Shown one piece after another: positions 9,560 to 18,422 of a stretch of 21,025 nucleotides of DNA; position 1 is the stretch's first letter; each line of letters opens with the position of its first letter. The DNA is from Ectocarpus siliculosus (lineage: Eukaryota; Sar; Phaeophyceae; Ectocarpales; Ectocarpaceae). The notes below the pieces were generated by a model that was given only the letters and a program-made list of their open reading frames with translations, was not told the origin of the DNA and ran no database searches. The position numbers and the translations under genes were made by a program. The stretch spans positions 89,953-110,977 of the forward strand of contig FN648195.1 in the NCBI GenBank assembly GCA_000310025.1, given 5' to 3'.

Positions 9560-10625
9560 CTGGGAACGAGCGTGCGAAAGGGGTGGTGCTGTTGGTTCTG
9601 GGTGCATGTTTTTCGTTTCGTTATGATTATGTTCGAATTTAGTAGAAATAAGATACAGAGGGCACGGTACAGCAGGTTGCAAAGGACGCGAATGCAAGGT
9701 TTCCGTCAAGAGTCGTGACGTCCCATGAGGGGATGGATGAAGGGCTGTATCATTCGTCGCGAGCAATCTCGCGTGTGTTGTGGGCAATTTCTGTTTGCTA
9801 TCAGTCTGCAACGTTGGTGTGACTTAATTGTAGGTGGTGTACACGGAAATTGGTTCCCTGTGAGGAGGAGACTAAGATCGGGATACTATCCAATGTGTAC
9901 GGTATGCAACAAACAGCAGCAGCAGCAGCAGCAGCAACAGCTTCACCACCACCACCAGCAACAACAACAAAATCGAACAGACAGTACCGCCTCGGCCGTT
10001 CTTCTCGTGCGATTCAGGTACATCCAACGGGTGGAATCGCATGACAATTTTTTCAAAGAAGTCAAGATCAAAGCATTAGAGTAGTCTAACGGTTAAAATT
10101 TCGATTTCTACAGTATTTTCGACAGCCTCGGCGCTCTCAAGCTTGCCGAGCGTGCCTTTCCTACTCATCCAACAACGTGAGCAACGCAACCGCCAACCCG
10201 TACCGTACCTGGCGTTGATGCACTGTGACCACAGCAGTCCCATCGCAGGCACGCTGCCGCCGCCGCCGCTACCTCCTACCACGCCCATCGTCCCCTGCCC
10301 TCGGCCCCCCCCTCCGCCGATCGTCGAGGACCCGAACCTGGCCGTGACCTATGCATGCGTTAATGATAACGCCATCACCAACAGCGACAGGAAGAATGCC
10401 GGAATAATCGTAAGAACGTAACGAAAAAACATGCAAACAGGACACGGGGTGGTCCATCCGATCAACGAGGGTGAAGGTCAAGGTTCGTCGTCGACGCTTC
10501 TGCTGCTTTCAGCAAGAGGTAGATAGATAGGTAGGTAGATGGAGAGATGGAGATGGATAGATATAGATTGAGAGGTAGATAGAAATAGAGAGAGAAACAG
10601 AGAGAGAGACAGAGAGGGAGAGAGG

Positions 10626-10697
<72 letters not shown>

Positions 10698-13600
10698 ACG
10701 GAAGCTACTCTCGACCGATGAGCACAAAAGAAACGAGAAACACGAACTACGCATGATTAGCGTCTGCCGCACCAGTCCGGTTCCTCGCTGTTCAGCGTCT
10801 GGTGGAATCGCGGTTACGAAGACAACATCCAACTCTATGGATCCCCTCCGTCTCCCTTAATTCACTCTTCACCCTTCGAAAGCTGACTTTTGCTGCACCT
10901 CTGCAAGCTCTGGAAGTCCACGTGCTCGATCAACGACAGAAAGGTTTTCGCTCGATATATCCCGTCTACTCACTGCTGCTGCTGCGCTTGGATTGCCATC
11001 GCCTGTGGACGTACAACCATTGTGGCTATGAGCCCTCCCCCCCCCGAACACGCCACGGCGCTTCGCGCTTGGTGATATGAGAGCCCTGGTTCGGTGAGAA
11101 CCCGGCGTGCTCCGTCCCGGCTTTGTAGGGATGCGAGGTCAATGGTCAATGGTCAATGGTCTAACGACTACGGATGCAGCTCACCCTTCATGCGACTCGC
11201 CAAATACCTCACGGCGCTTCGCGCTTGGTGATGTGAGAGCCTGGTCCGGTGAGAACCCGGCGTGCTCCGTCCCGGCTTTGTAGGGATGCGAGGTCAATGG
11301 TCAAACGACTACGGCATGCACCACTATGAGTACACCCCCCCCCCCCCACAAACACCTGGTTCACGACGACGAAGGCAGCACCGTGTCGATCGCCCAGCCG
11401 TTTCATCTGCTGCGACAGGCGCCCGAGCAGTCTCGAGCGCTCTCCGATGTCCCTGTTAAGCCGCCGTTTGTGGTCGTCAGAACAGGTTGGGTTTCCGTTC
11501 GATTGTTTTTTTCCGGGAGTGGGGGTGACGCAACCAGGAAACGAATGAGGATGGCGGGGGGGAACCTGAGATGACGTAGTTCCATACGGACATACCCGAG
11601 GAGAGTGTGGGGTTGTAAACGGTGTCCTCCAAGCTAAGCGTGTGAAAGTGGATTGGCACCTTTCACATGTACAGCAGTCGTGGCCAATGCGCGGCAGAAG
11701 CGCGGTATGGCTGGACAGAGCTCATGTATGACTTGTCGCACCCAAGAATTCATACAATCCACGCCCCATCGCTTGCTAGTTGAGATGGCACGTGTCAGAA
11801 ACAAGAAAGCATGCACGCCATGATGGTGCGTGGGCCGAGATCCGAACTCTTCAGTTACAGGCGCAAGGCTGTAGGGTGGGAGGAACAAGCGGCTTTTAGA
11901 AAAAATTTCTTGGGTGATGAAGATCAAGGAGCAACACGTTCAACAGACGGCATTATGCAGTATAACACCATGACGCACCACACGCATCGAGAGACGACCC
12001 CAGAAAAAAGAAATAAAAAACGTACCCACGCCCGCGGCCCATATCGCTGCGAAAAAGTGCGGCGATGGAGTCGATCACGACGAGTTTGACGTTCTGCGAC
12101 CGCATGATGTGCGGAAGGTGCTCCATCTGGTGAGATGAAAAGAGGCCAGTGGGAAGGGGAAACGGGGTACACACGTACCGGTGAGAAGCGAGAGAGGGTT
12201 TCTTGGTGTGTCCGGTTTTCGAGCAGTTGCGGGGTGCAGCAGTAGAGGGTCGGCACGGGAGCCGATGTTACGCGAAAGCGTGTCCATCCGCCGCAGGTAA
12301 GAATGCGAACGCCTCCTTGGTGGGGAGGGGGGGGGGGGGGCAGGGGTCGAGAGAGGTGACGATGGGCAATCCAGTTCGACTACAATAGCGCTCAGAGGGG
12401 GGGGTGAATGGCAACAGCAACTGGTACCCCGCACTGCTCTCTGAGTTCGACTATAATAGCGCTCAGAGCGGGGGGTGAATGGCAACAGCAACTGGTACCC
12501 CGCACTGCTCTCTGAGTTCGACTGTACTAGCGCTCAGAAGGGGGGGTGAATGGCAACAGCAACCGGTAACCGCACTGTTCTGTTCTATCTTGCGACTGCC
12601 GCGCGTTTCTCCTCTGAAAGAGTCATTTAACTCTCTCCCTAGTCTCTCGTGTAGATAAATAGCCTCTTACGGGGTACACACATCATACGCCGAGAGCAAA
12701 ACTTGTCTCTGTGTATGGCCGTTTTCAAGCTGCAAGCGCATTTGATTTATTTTTAGCTCGTAGCGATCCATCACCACCACCAGCCGTAGCGTATGTGCGG
12801 CGTTAAGATGCACTCCGAGTCTGGCTCTAAAGGCAGGTACGAAAACACGGTCATGTTGCTGGTGCGAAACGTCAACCTGAGCCAACGAAAACCCGTAACC
12901 AACCGCGGTTGTGGAGGAACATTTTTCAACCCAAACATCCACACAACACCACAAGCAGCAACAAGTCAACTCGCCTCAGCACACAACTCTTTGCAGCACA
13001 AAATCACCATAAAGAAGTAACACCAAAAGATGTCACAGCTCGTCGCAGAACACAACGTCGCTACACAAAATCTCCATGAGCAATACAGCTCAAACATGTA
13101 ATAAAAAAACCGCATCCGCTAACTCGCCACTCACGATGATCATCATCTGGTCGTCAAGGGTCTTGGCGTTCTGGATGCACACGCCCTCCATCAGCTTCTC
13201 GGGCTTCACACCGTGGCGACTCTAAAATACATCCACATGTGGTTCATTTTTGACAAGCAACGTTGCGAGAGAGAGGGAGGGAACAATTCAATGCTGACAC
13301 GACCCTTGATTCTTGGTTGTGTTCTCATTTATTGATGCGTAAAGTTGCGAAGGAGCAAAAAAAAAGGCAATTCTGAACCAGACACATACTCTCATTTATT
13401 GATGCGTAAGGTTGCGAAGGAGCAAAAAACAAGGCAATGCTGAACCAGACACATAGAATCGTGGGCATCACGATTACTTCACGAAACACGTCGATAGTCG
13501 TTCACTACAAACTTCCAAGCAGACGCTGGGTCGGCGGGGGAAAGGGTCAAAACGCAGGAGCAGAGGCTTGCGCCGATGTGTGGGTCTCTGCACTACAATG

Positions 13601-15913
13601 CTAGCAGCAGCCATCCCGCAAAAAAAACAACTCACCAACGGAAACCAACGGAACAAACACTTCAGTTTTGGCTTGTCAAAAGCACGGCCCTCGGAACGGT
13701 CCGAGGGGTCTAAGGGGGGGCGGAGATGTCAAACATCAGGTTGTGCCACCCAAACTTCGCTCAGAACAGTCAGTGCAACCTACTCGTATGGTGCGTGCAC
13801 GTGTGTAGGTGTGCGCCCATCTATCAACGGGTGGCCGCCGTACAGACGGGCCCCGCCGATGAGGCAGGTCGTGGTGGGGGGAGGGAGGCCCTCTTGTCGA
13901 CGGAAACGTTAAGGGAGATAGCGGAGAACTCTGTGCATTTGCCGAACAAGTGCTGAATAGGTGAAACACACCGCGGGCGAATTCTCGAAGGGGCATGCGT
14001 ACGCATGGGTAATCATACAAGGTGGGTATGAGAATTTTGGAATTTTCTCGCTCGTTGTCCCACGCTACTGTTTTGAACCCCCCCCCCCCTTTCCCCTCAT
14101 GGCGCAGAGCTGGGCACAGAGCCATCCCCCCATCGTGTCCTGGCCTGGTCTCAACGACTGGCGTGCTTCCAACAGGCGACGGGATGCTCATCTCGCGCGC
14201 ACCCAAAAGCCCTACACCGTGCTCGGCATTCTATGTTGAATAATAGCGCCGCCGCTACACTTCTACTACCGTTGGTGACACACTATACCGCACCCGCCGG
14301 ACCTCGATTACTCCACGACGGAGAGGATGCAAAAAATTGAAACGATGAGTTTTCGGAAAGCTCTCGACGAGACGGCTTCAACGCCGCCGTTTTCGACACC
14401 TCCACTGTTTTTGTCTGAAAACCCGTCTAGGGGGTGTGCTATCTTGTGTCATCTGGGGTATCCCTGTTACTACCGCATGCTGCAACCGCAACCGCAACCG
14501 CCGCTGCCTGAAGCAGCCGCGACTGCTGCTGCTGCTGCTGCTGCTGTTGCTGCGTGCGTTTCGTCGTCCCACTTCTGCTTCTGCAGCTGCGACTTTTGCT
14601 GCTGCTGCTGCTGCTTGTTTCCTCCCACCTGGTAGGTTGACGCCATCTGCCGCAGCCTTCGGCTGGGAAAATCCCCCTCGCCGCACGTAAGAACGTAAGA
14701 CTTGCCGCCGAGGCCTCCTGCCTCCGGTGCTAGCTGTGCCTAAATCAAGACGAACAGGGGGCGGACGTGCTCATGTACTCATGTATTGCATGCCTTCGTT
14801 GTCTGAAGACGAACAGGGAGCGGGACGTACTCATGTTTTGCATGTCTTAGTTGTTAGACCACTGACCACGCGTCCTCGAGGGGAAGGAGTATTGTCCCCA
14901 CAGGACCGATCACCGATGGCCAATCGCCCGTTCCTACTTTGCCAAAGGCGTCTCAAAAATATGTTTTCTCCCTATCCTATTTCTTCGTGTCGATATCACT
15001 TTCTCTCGCCTTATCAGGAAGGGGGAAACGTGCAGAAGGAAGGGAGGAGGCACGGGCCAGGGGGGCTCCGCAGGGGGGTGCGCCTCCCATCGAAATCAAG
15101 GGGGGTACGCTAACGAGGAAGCATCGCACGTTTTTTGTGCACGGCGCTCCGCGGTGAACGGTGCGCACGCCCAAGTTGTCGAGGACGTGTCAGTTGACTA
15201 ATCGGGGGAGATTCGTCGCTGAACATCGTGCTACTTTTGGAAAGACGGACGCCCTACATTCTGGGCAAGCACCACGCCCCCCCCCCTCGCCCCGACCCCC
15301 ACCCCCGTGCTTCCTTTCTTTCTACTATTTCGTGTGTTTCCTCTCTCTTGGACACGCCGTGTTTCTTGGAAAGCGTAGCCTAATTATCTGGGAATCGAAC
15401 AATGGGTAGTGCAACACGCTCCGGCCACTTGATGTTGCTTCCAACAATGCCTCTACCTGAAGAAGCAGCTGAAGGCAGAGCTGCGTTTTGCCGGCCCCCG
15501 CCTCTCCGGCTATCTGCGATGCATCGTGCAGGCGCAGGCCGGTCGGTCGTGGCGGACAGAACGTTAGACCGAGGCAAAGAAAAAAAGACAAAAGACAGGA
15601 ATATTGACGAGTGGGTGAACGTGAGTACAGCAGTGTGTGTTGAAAACCGAACCAGGGATTTTTCGGTGTAGTGGTGGCGGGAGGACCGAGAGAGACAGAC
15701 AGACAGACGAGAGAACCGAAAGATAATCACCTCCGTGACGCCCTGCACGCGAACCCCTCCTTCGAAAGCCGCGTCTAGGCTGGGGCACCCGAACGACAGC
15801 CTGTCCAACCTCGCCGCGTCTTTCGACATGGCCAGCGCGGTCGTGCACTCGGGCGCCGTGCCCGCGAGCCAGGGGTCAGGCTTGCTCGATTTCCCGGAGA
15901 GTCGGTGCGGCTG
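9160..15913 (-). CDS. XRCC3: XRCC3-like RAD51 paralogue, N-terminal exon(s) not found
   Basis: Eight minus-strand exons (15913-15731, 15513-15457, 14739-14629, 13221-13135, 12126-12026, 11452-11356, 10348-10209, 9559-9160) join in phase into 391 residues and TAG. In order: LSFGCPSLDAAFEGG; ITE-type turn; Walker A GEAGAGKT (Lys70, Thr71 of the recognised part); GEGDFPSRRLRQM, the XRCC3-type form of RAD51's TEGTFR motif with the Glu kept but Thr replaced by Gly; Walker B KLVVIDSIAALFRSD (Asp165); FVVVNQVTA; VPAMGLLWSQCINAR; and a C-terminal SPCVPVHARCGFVI...GVRGV strand pair. XRCC3 pairs with RAD51C and acts in homologous recombination and Holliday-junction processing in the nucleus. FPSRRL and the C-terminus separate it from RAD51 and RAD51C. 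Human XRCC3 is 346 aa; this one is longer through two Gly-rich insertions. The true start lies upstream of 15913. Confidence 0.93.
9914..9971. repeat. CAG/CAA/CCA triplet microsatellite in XRCC3 intron 7
   Basis: About eight CAG triplets, then ACC triplets and CAA triplets. Located in the intron between the last two XRCC3 exons. On the plus strand it reads as a poly-Ala or poly-Gln tract, but no gene signature surrounds it. Confidence 0.8.
10209..10348 (-). CDS. XRCC3: XRCC3 L2-loop exon with glycine-rich insertion
   Basis: Acceptor CATAG (10349), 46 codons plus two bases, donor GTACGG from 10208. Starts VTARFGSSTI, continues with a Gly-rich tract of about 20 residues (GGGGGRGQG, GGSGGGGS), then VPAMGLLWSQCINA, matching the family's PALGLAWANCVN. 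The Gly tract sits where the short L2 loop is expected. Confidence 0.9.
10512..10690. repeat. TAGA-type and (GA)n simple repeat
   Basis: Starts as imperfect AGATAGATAGGTAGGTAGAT tetranucleotides, passes through imperfect GAGA/ACAG sequence and ends as an almost pure GA run of about 60 bases. On the minus strand this is a CT-rich tract in XRCC3 intron 6. Confidence 0.92.
11052..11316. repeat. Direct duplication of about 105 bp in XRCC3 intron 6
   Basis: Two copies (11052-11177 and 11211-11316) both begin CACGGCGCTTCGCGCTTGGT and share CGGTGAGAACCCGGCGTGCT, CCGTCCCGGCTTTGTAGGGA and TGCGAGGTCAATGGTC, then ACGACTACGG. Copy 1 has the 8-bp step TCAATGGT three times, copy 2 only once, so the larger duplication contains an unstable inner repeat. 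Confidence 0.9.
11356..11452 (-). CDS. XRCC3: XRCC3 exon with FVVVNQ strand
   Basis: 97 bases, acceptor AACAG; the first base completes a Gly codon. Encodes ERSRLLGRLSQQMKRLGDRH and AAFVVVNQ, ending in phase 0 before GTGTTT. The strand FVVVNQ precedes loop L2 in RAD51-family proteins. Confidence 0.9.
12026..12126 (-). CDS. XRCC3: XRCC3 Walker B exon
   Basis: Acceptor CACCAG, starts ATGGAGCACC, ends in phase 2 before GTACGT (12025). Encodes HIMRSQNVKLVVIDSIAALF with the Walker B aspartate, then FRSD. Confidence 0.94.
12374..12585. repeat. 71-bp minisatellite (3 copies) with hairpin units in XRCC3 intron 4
   Basis: GTTCGACT recurs at 12374, 12445 and 12516, exactly 71 bases apart; each unit contains TAGCGCTCAGA, a G run and GAATGGCAACAGCAAC. 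At the unit junctions CTCTGAG and CTCAGAG form inverted arms of seven bases around a 16-base loop (perfect in copy 2, six pairs in copy 3). Confidence 0.92.
13135..13221 (-). CDS. XRCC3: XRCC3 exon upstream of Walker B
   Basis: 29 codons, phase 0, acceptor TTTTAG, donor GTGAGT. Encodes RHGVKPEKLMEGVCIQNAKT and LDDQMMII, matching the family's IFIEHVADVDTLLE-type strand and helix. Confidence 0.9.
13323..13456. repeat. 67-bp tandem duplication in XRCC3 intron 3
   Basis: TCTCATTTATTGATGCGTAA begins each copy (13323 and 13390). The copies differ by a few bases, including in the A run and at TTCTGAACC versus TGCTGAACC. It lies about 100 bases upstream (minus sense) of a splice acceptor. Confidence 0.92.
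14523..14615. repeat. (CTG)n microsatellites in XRCC3 intron 3
   Basis: Two CTG runs (14523-14552 and 14598-14615) flank a short non-repeat. On the minus strand they are CAG runs starting about 14 bases after the donor of the 14739-14629 exon. Confidence 0.85.
14629..14739 (-). CDS. XRCC3: XRCC3 exon with TEG-like motif
   Basis: 37 codons. Starts after TTTAG (14740), with an alternative acceptor six bases later in the same phase. Encodes APEAGGLGGK, then YVLTCGEGDFPSRRLRQMA. Donor GTGGGA from 14628. The GEGDFPSRRL block is the clearest XRCC3 signature in the gene. Confidence 0.88.
14749..14858. repeat. Tandem duplication of about 59 bp in XRCC3 intron 2
   Basis: Two copies begin GACGAACAGG (14749 and 14808) and run through a CTCATGT...TTGCATG segment to GTTGT. 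The second copy is shorter, and a similar CTCATGTTTTGCATGCCTTAG occurs once more near 16349, at the start of the dispersed repeat there. Confidence 0.75.
14833..15001. repeat. Dispersed repeat, copy 1 (about 165 bp)
   Basis: Shares blocks with 16349-16513 in the same orientation: GACCACGCGTCCTCGAG, CCGATCACCGATGGCCAATC, TTTGCCAAAGG and TGTCGATATCACT. Found in XRCC3 intron 2. No open reading frame or clear terminal inverted repeats were seen. Confidence 0.85.
15457..15513 (-). CDS. XRCC3: XRCC3 Walker A exon (57 bases)
   Basis: 19 codons, phase 0 at both ends: IAGEAGAGKTQLCLQLLLQ. Acceptor CGCAG, donor GTAGAG. It holds the whole P-loop; splicing to the previous exon restores the family's TE-(I/L)AG junction. 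Confidence 0.93.
15731..15913 (-). CDS. XRCC3: XRCC3 first recognised exon
   Basis: 61 codons ending TE before donor GTGATT (from 15730). Contains TALAMSKDAARLDRLSFGCP, the entry into the RecA core. An in-frame ATG lies within it (about 15829), but homologues extend further upstream. The acceptor is uncertain: CAG ending at 15914 (phase 0, used here), 15911, or 15919 (phase 1). Confidence 0.85.
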
Positions 15914-16184
15914 CTGGCCTGAACGACCGTGTGGAGTGACGCACAAGAAAGATGGTTACCAACAGGCAGAGGAACTGATTACATTGGCTTAAACGACCAT
16001 TGAAGGGAAGCATCACAAGTATCAACAGGAAAGAGCTGAATACATTGGCCTGAACGACCATTGAAGTGAAGCAAGATGGTTATCAACAGGCACAGGAAAA
16101 GAGCTGATTACAGTGGCCTGAGCGACCATTGGAGTGAAGCAAAATGGGTATCAACAGGCACAGGAAAAGAGCTGACTGCATTGA
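15913..16184. repeat. 60-71-bp minisatellite (about 4.5 copies) overlapping the XRCC3 acceptor
   Basis: The core GGCCTGAACGACCATTGAAG (with variants) recurs near 15916, 15987, 16047 and 16115, linked by AGATGGTTATCAACAGGCAC and GGAAAAGAGCTGATTAC. The first, most diverged copy overlaps the splice acceptor of the first recognised XRCC3 exon: on the minus strand its GGTCGTTCAGGCCAG supplies the AG. Confidence 0.9.
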
Positions 16185-18107
16185 ACCGGGTGGTAGTGCC
16201 AAGGCCAAGTGAAGACCGTCTGAACCTCATTCTCTCGGGGTTGCAAGTTTCGCGATGCTTATCGGGAGAATCTGGAGGCTAGCACGTGTACGTCAACCCA
16301 CGTGTGGCATGCGTGTCCACACTGGCTGCACGGGTAGGCGGAGGGGGGGGCGTACTCTCATGTTTTGCATGCCTTAGCGGCTAGACCATTGACCACGCGT
16401 CCTCGAGAGGACGGAGCATTGTTCCTAGAGGGCCGATCACCGATGGCCAATCGTTCCTTCCTGCTTTGCCAAAGGTGGCTCAAAAATGCTTTCCTTATTC
16501 TGTCGATATCACTCCCCGCCTTTTCAGCCCACTTCCGATGCCCCAGTATAGCTACCGTATTCTCCTGGCTATTCCATGCGGGTAGGCGGGGGGGCGGGAT
16601 GACCGCGGCCACCTTCATTGAAAGAGGTTGATGCCAATGCTTGCCCGTCCGGTACACACTTCATTCGGCGGACAGCACTGCACATAGGTAGACGTGGCAC
16701 CGTTCGAGGCAAAGCCATCTCTGAGTTTCGTGGGGAGCAGATTGCAACTGAGAGAGGCCCTTTCGATCTCCTGTTGCTCGTTTTGAGGCTCGAACGAAAA
16801 ACTATGCATAAAAAATGGCAAAATGGCCATGCTTGCCCATGCAAGGCAGAAGGGGGATCGCCCTTCTATGTACAAACACATACCGACCGCTCACCCACGA
16901 GATCTCCGTAGATATGCATACACCTGTAAACGAAAAACACGTCGACGGCGACTGCAGACTCTAAATCCACATGAAGCGGCGCACTTGCGTGGTTCTTGCG
17001 AAAAAGTAAACCGGGTGCTCACATGTGAGTTGCAATATTGTGTATATCATCACTCTCTTTCAAACTGTGTGCGACGCAATATACCACCCCCCTTTTTGCT
17101 CCGTCGACCTTTTGCTTCAAACGGCGATGCGATGGCACCGGACGCGGAAGGCGGTCTCTGTTGTTCAGTATTGCACGATTAAGTGCGCGTCGCAAGGCGT
17201 TGCTTGCCGAACGCATACATACCGCCGTGTCAAGACATCGTTGCACAACAGCAGCAAAGTGGCTCAGTCAATCAACATCAGCAGCCGGCAGTCGTCTTGG
17301 CGGTAGATCCCGCGGTCTACCGTCCAATCCAGCACCAGCAAGGGCCAGGCTGCAGGCATTGCACATATTGGTGGCATTTTTCGCGTGAGCTGGCTGGGGT
17401 ATTTTGGTTGCTTCGCAGCAGCTCCAGCTTGTCTTTCATAAAGGTGCTGTGCTCTCGTCTCGTCGTCGTGTGTCTGTGATGAGCCTGAGAGAGATGGCTG
17501 TGGGTTGAAACAGCCCAACTGGCACTTTTTTCAAAATTTGAAAACAGGACAGGGAGAGAGGAACGAGCGTAAGCTGCTTGCTGTACACCACCTACCGTGA
17601 GGAGATTGCCGTCGATTTACTCCGTACTGGGGTCCCGGCGGACACCCCACGCCACTTATGCCACCACCCGACACCACTCGCGAGCGAGAATCCATGCTCA
17701 TGGACTTCCTGTTGCTCGATGCTATTTAGCCAACAGCAAGAACACACAGCACTGCACAGCAGTCCGTGTAGCAGATGATCGGCAGATCCCTTGGGTTCCA
17801 AAAATCATTCCGCGGCGCCCCTTACAAAACGGTGTGCGCTGGTCGTGCTGCGTGTGCTGCTGACTCTCTGCCTCTGCTGTGCACCTCTCACTATCTGCCC
17901 GGCTAGGACTATTTGCTCTTTTCTGTGAAGGCGTCGTTGTGCAGCTGGGGCGCAGAGCACGTCCGCTTTGCGCGGTCTCTCTGTACGTGGACGGAAGATT
18001 TAGATTCGGATCGTTGGACGCACAACAGAGTCAGGTCGTGTTTTTTCGTTTCCTCGGGCGGAAACTGCAACAAACAGCTTTGCCTGCTGCGTGTGCTCTT
18101 CTTCGCC
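15914..18107. other. Upstream region of XRCC3 and of the DUF1336 gene
   Basis: Must hold the missing N-terminal XRCC3 exon or exons (minus) and the promoter or upstream exons of the DUF1336 gene (plus), but I could not recognise either. Contains the minisatellite to 16184 and a dispersed repeat. The open frames seen (for example 17038-17388 plus and 17264-17518 minus) show no family motif. Confidence 0.45.
16349..16513. repeat. Dispersed repeat, copy 2
   Basis: Second copy of the 14833-15001 element, same orientation, about 1.5 kb away, with scattered substitutions and small indels. The divergence shows it is not an assembly duplication. Confidence 0.85.
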
Positions 18108-18422
18108 ATGGAGGTCAGAGCAACGGTGCCGCAGGTCGACTGCCCGTCCGCAGACGGCGCGGGCATGCCGCCGCACAGCTGGTCCCAGCTCGACGCGGAG
18201 AAGTTCATGGTGCGGCACGGGCCCAACTATTCCAAGAACAAGCGAAAGGGCAGGAACGCCGGAGGTTCGTTCTACGAGGCGAGGGCGATGGATTGGTACC
18301 GCGGTACCGGCAAGGTGGACGGGGTGGCCAAGCTGGCAGCGGCGGAGGGGCTCCCCGAGGCGAAGTTCAGCCACCCGTCGGTGCCGTCACTGCTCGTGGT
18401 GAACGTGCAGCTGCCGATGGAG
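18108..18422 (+). CDS. DUF1336 (EDR2_C) domain protein, N-terminal half of domain, partial
   Basis: 105 codons ending phase 0 before donor GTGAGA. Contains HSWSQLDAEKFMVR, GPNYSKNKRKG, a GGSFYEARAMDWYRG segment and PSLLVVNVQLP, which follow the DUF1336 pattern (W-x-x-x-D-x-x-x-F-x-V-R, NY-x-K-x-K-K, then L-x-V-V-N-x-Q-L-P). The domain is known from plant ENHANCED DISEASE RESISTANCE 2, where it follows PH and START domains; its own function is unclear. ATG 18108 sits in a good context (GCCATGG) and would put the domain at the very N-terminus. Alternatively the exon is internal, starting at 18135 after GCCGCAG. The second half of the domain is expected in later exons; I found none before 20.5 kb. 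Confidence 0.8.

Noticed and set aside
9850..10044. Plus-strand poly-Ala/Pro frame followed by a CAGGTACAT donor-like site
   Set aside because: The composition is set by a CAG/CCA microsatellite and the sequence lies in XRCC3 intron 7; no homology on the plus strand.
10509..10832. Minus-strand Ser/Leu-repeat protein
   Set aside because: Pure translation of the (GA)n and TAGA simple repeat.
14327..14690. Plus-strand frames with poly-Leu/poly-Ala runs
   Set aside because: Produced by CTG microsatellites; the right end overlaps the XRCC3 exon at 14739-14629 in antisense.
15385..15440. tRNA-like GTTCGATTCCC on the minus strand
   Set aside because: A B-box-like string with a plausible D-arm-like stretch in front, but no acceptor stem or T-arm pairing; it lies in XRCC3 intron 2.
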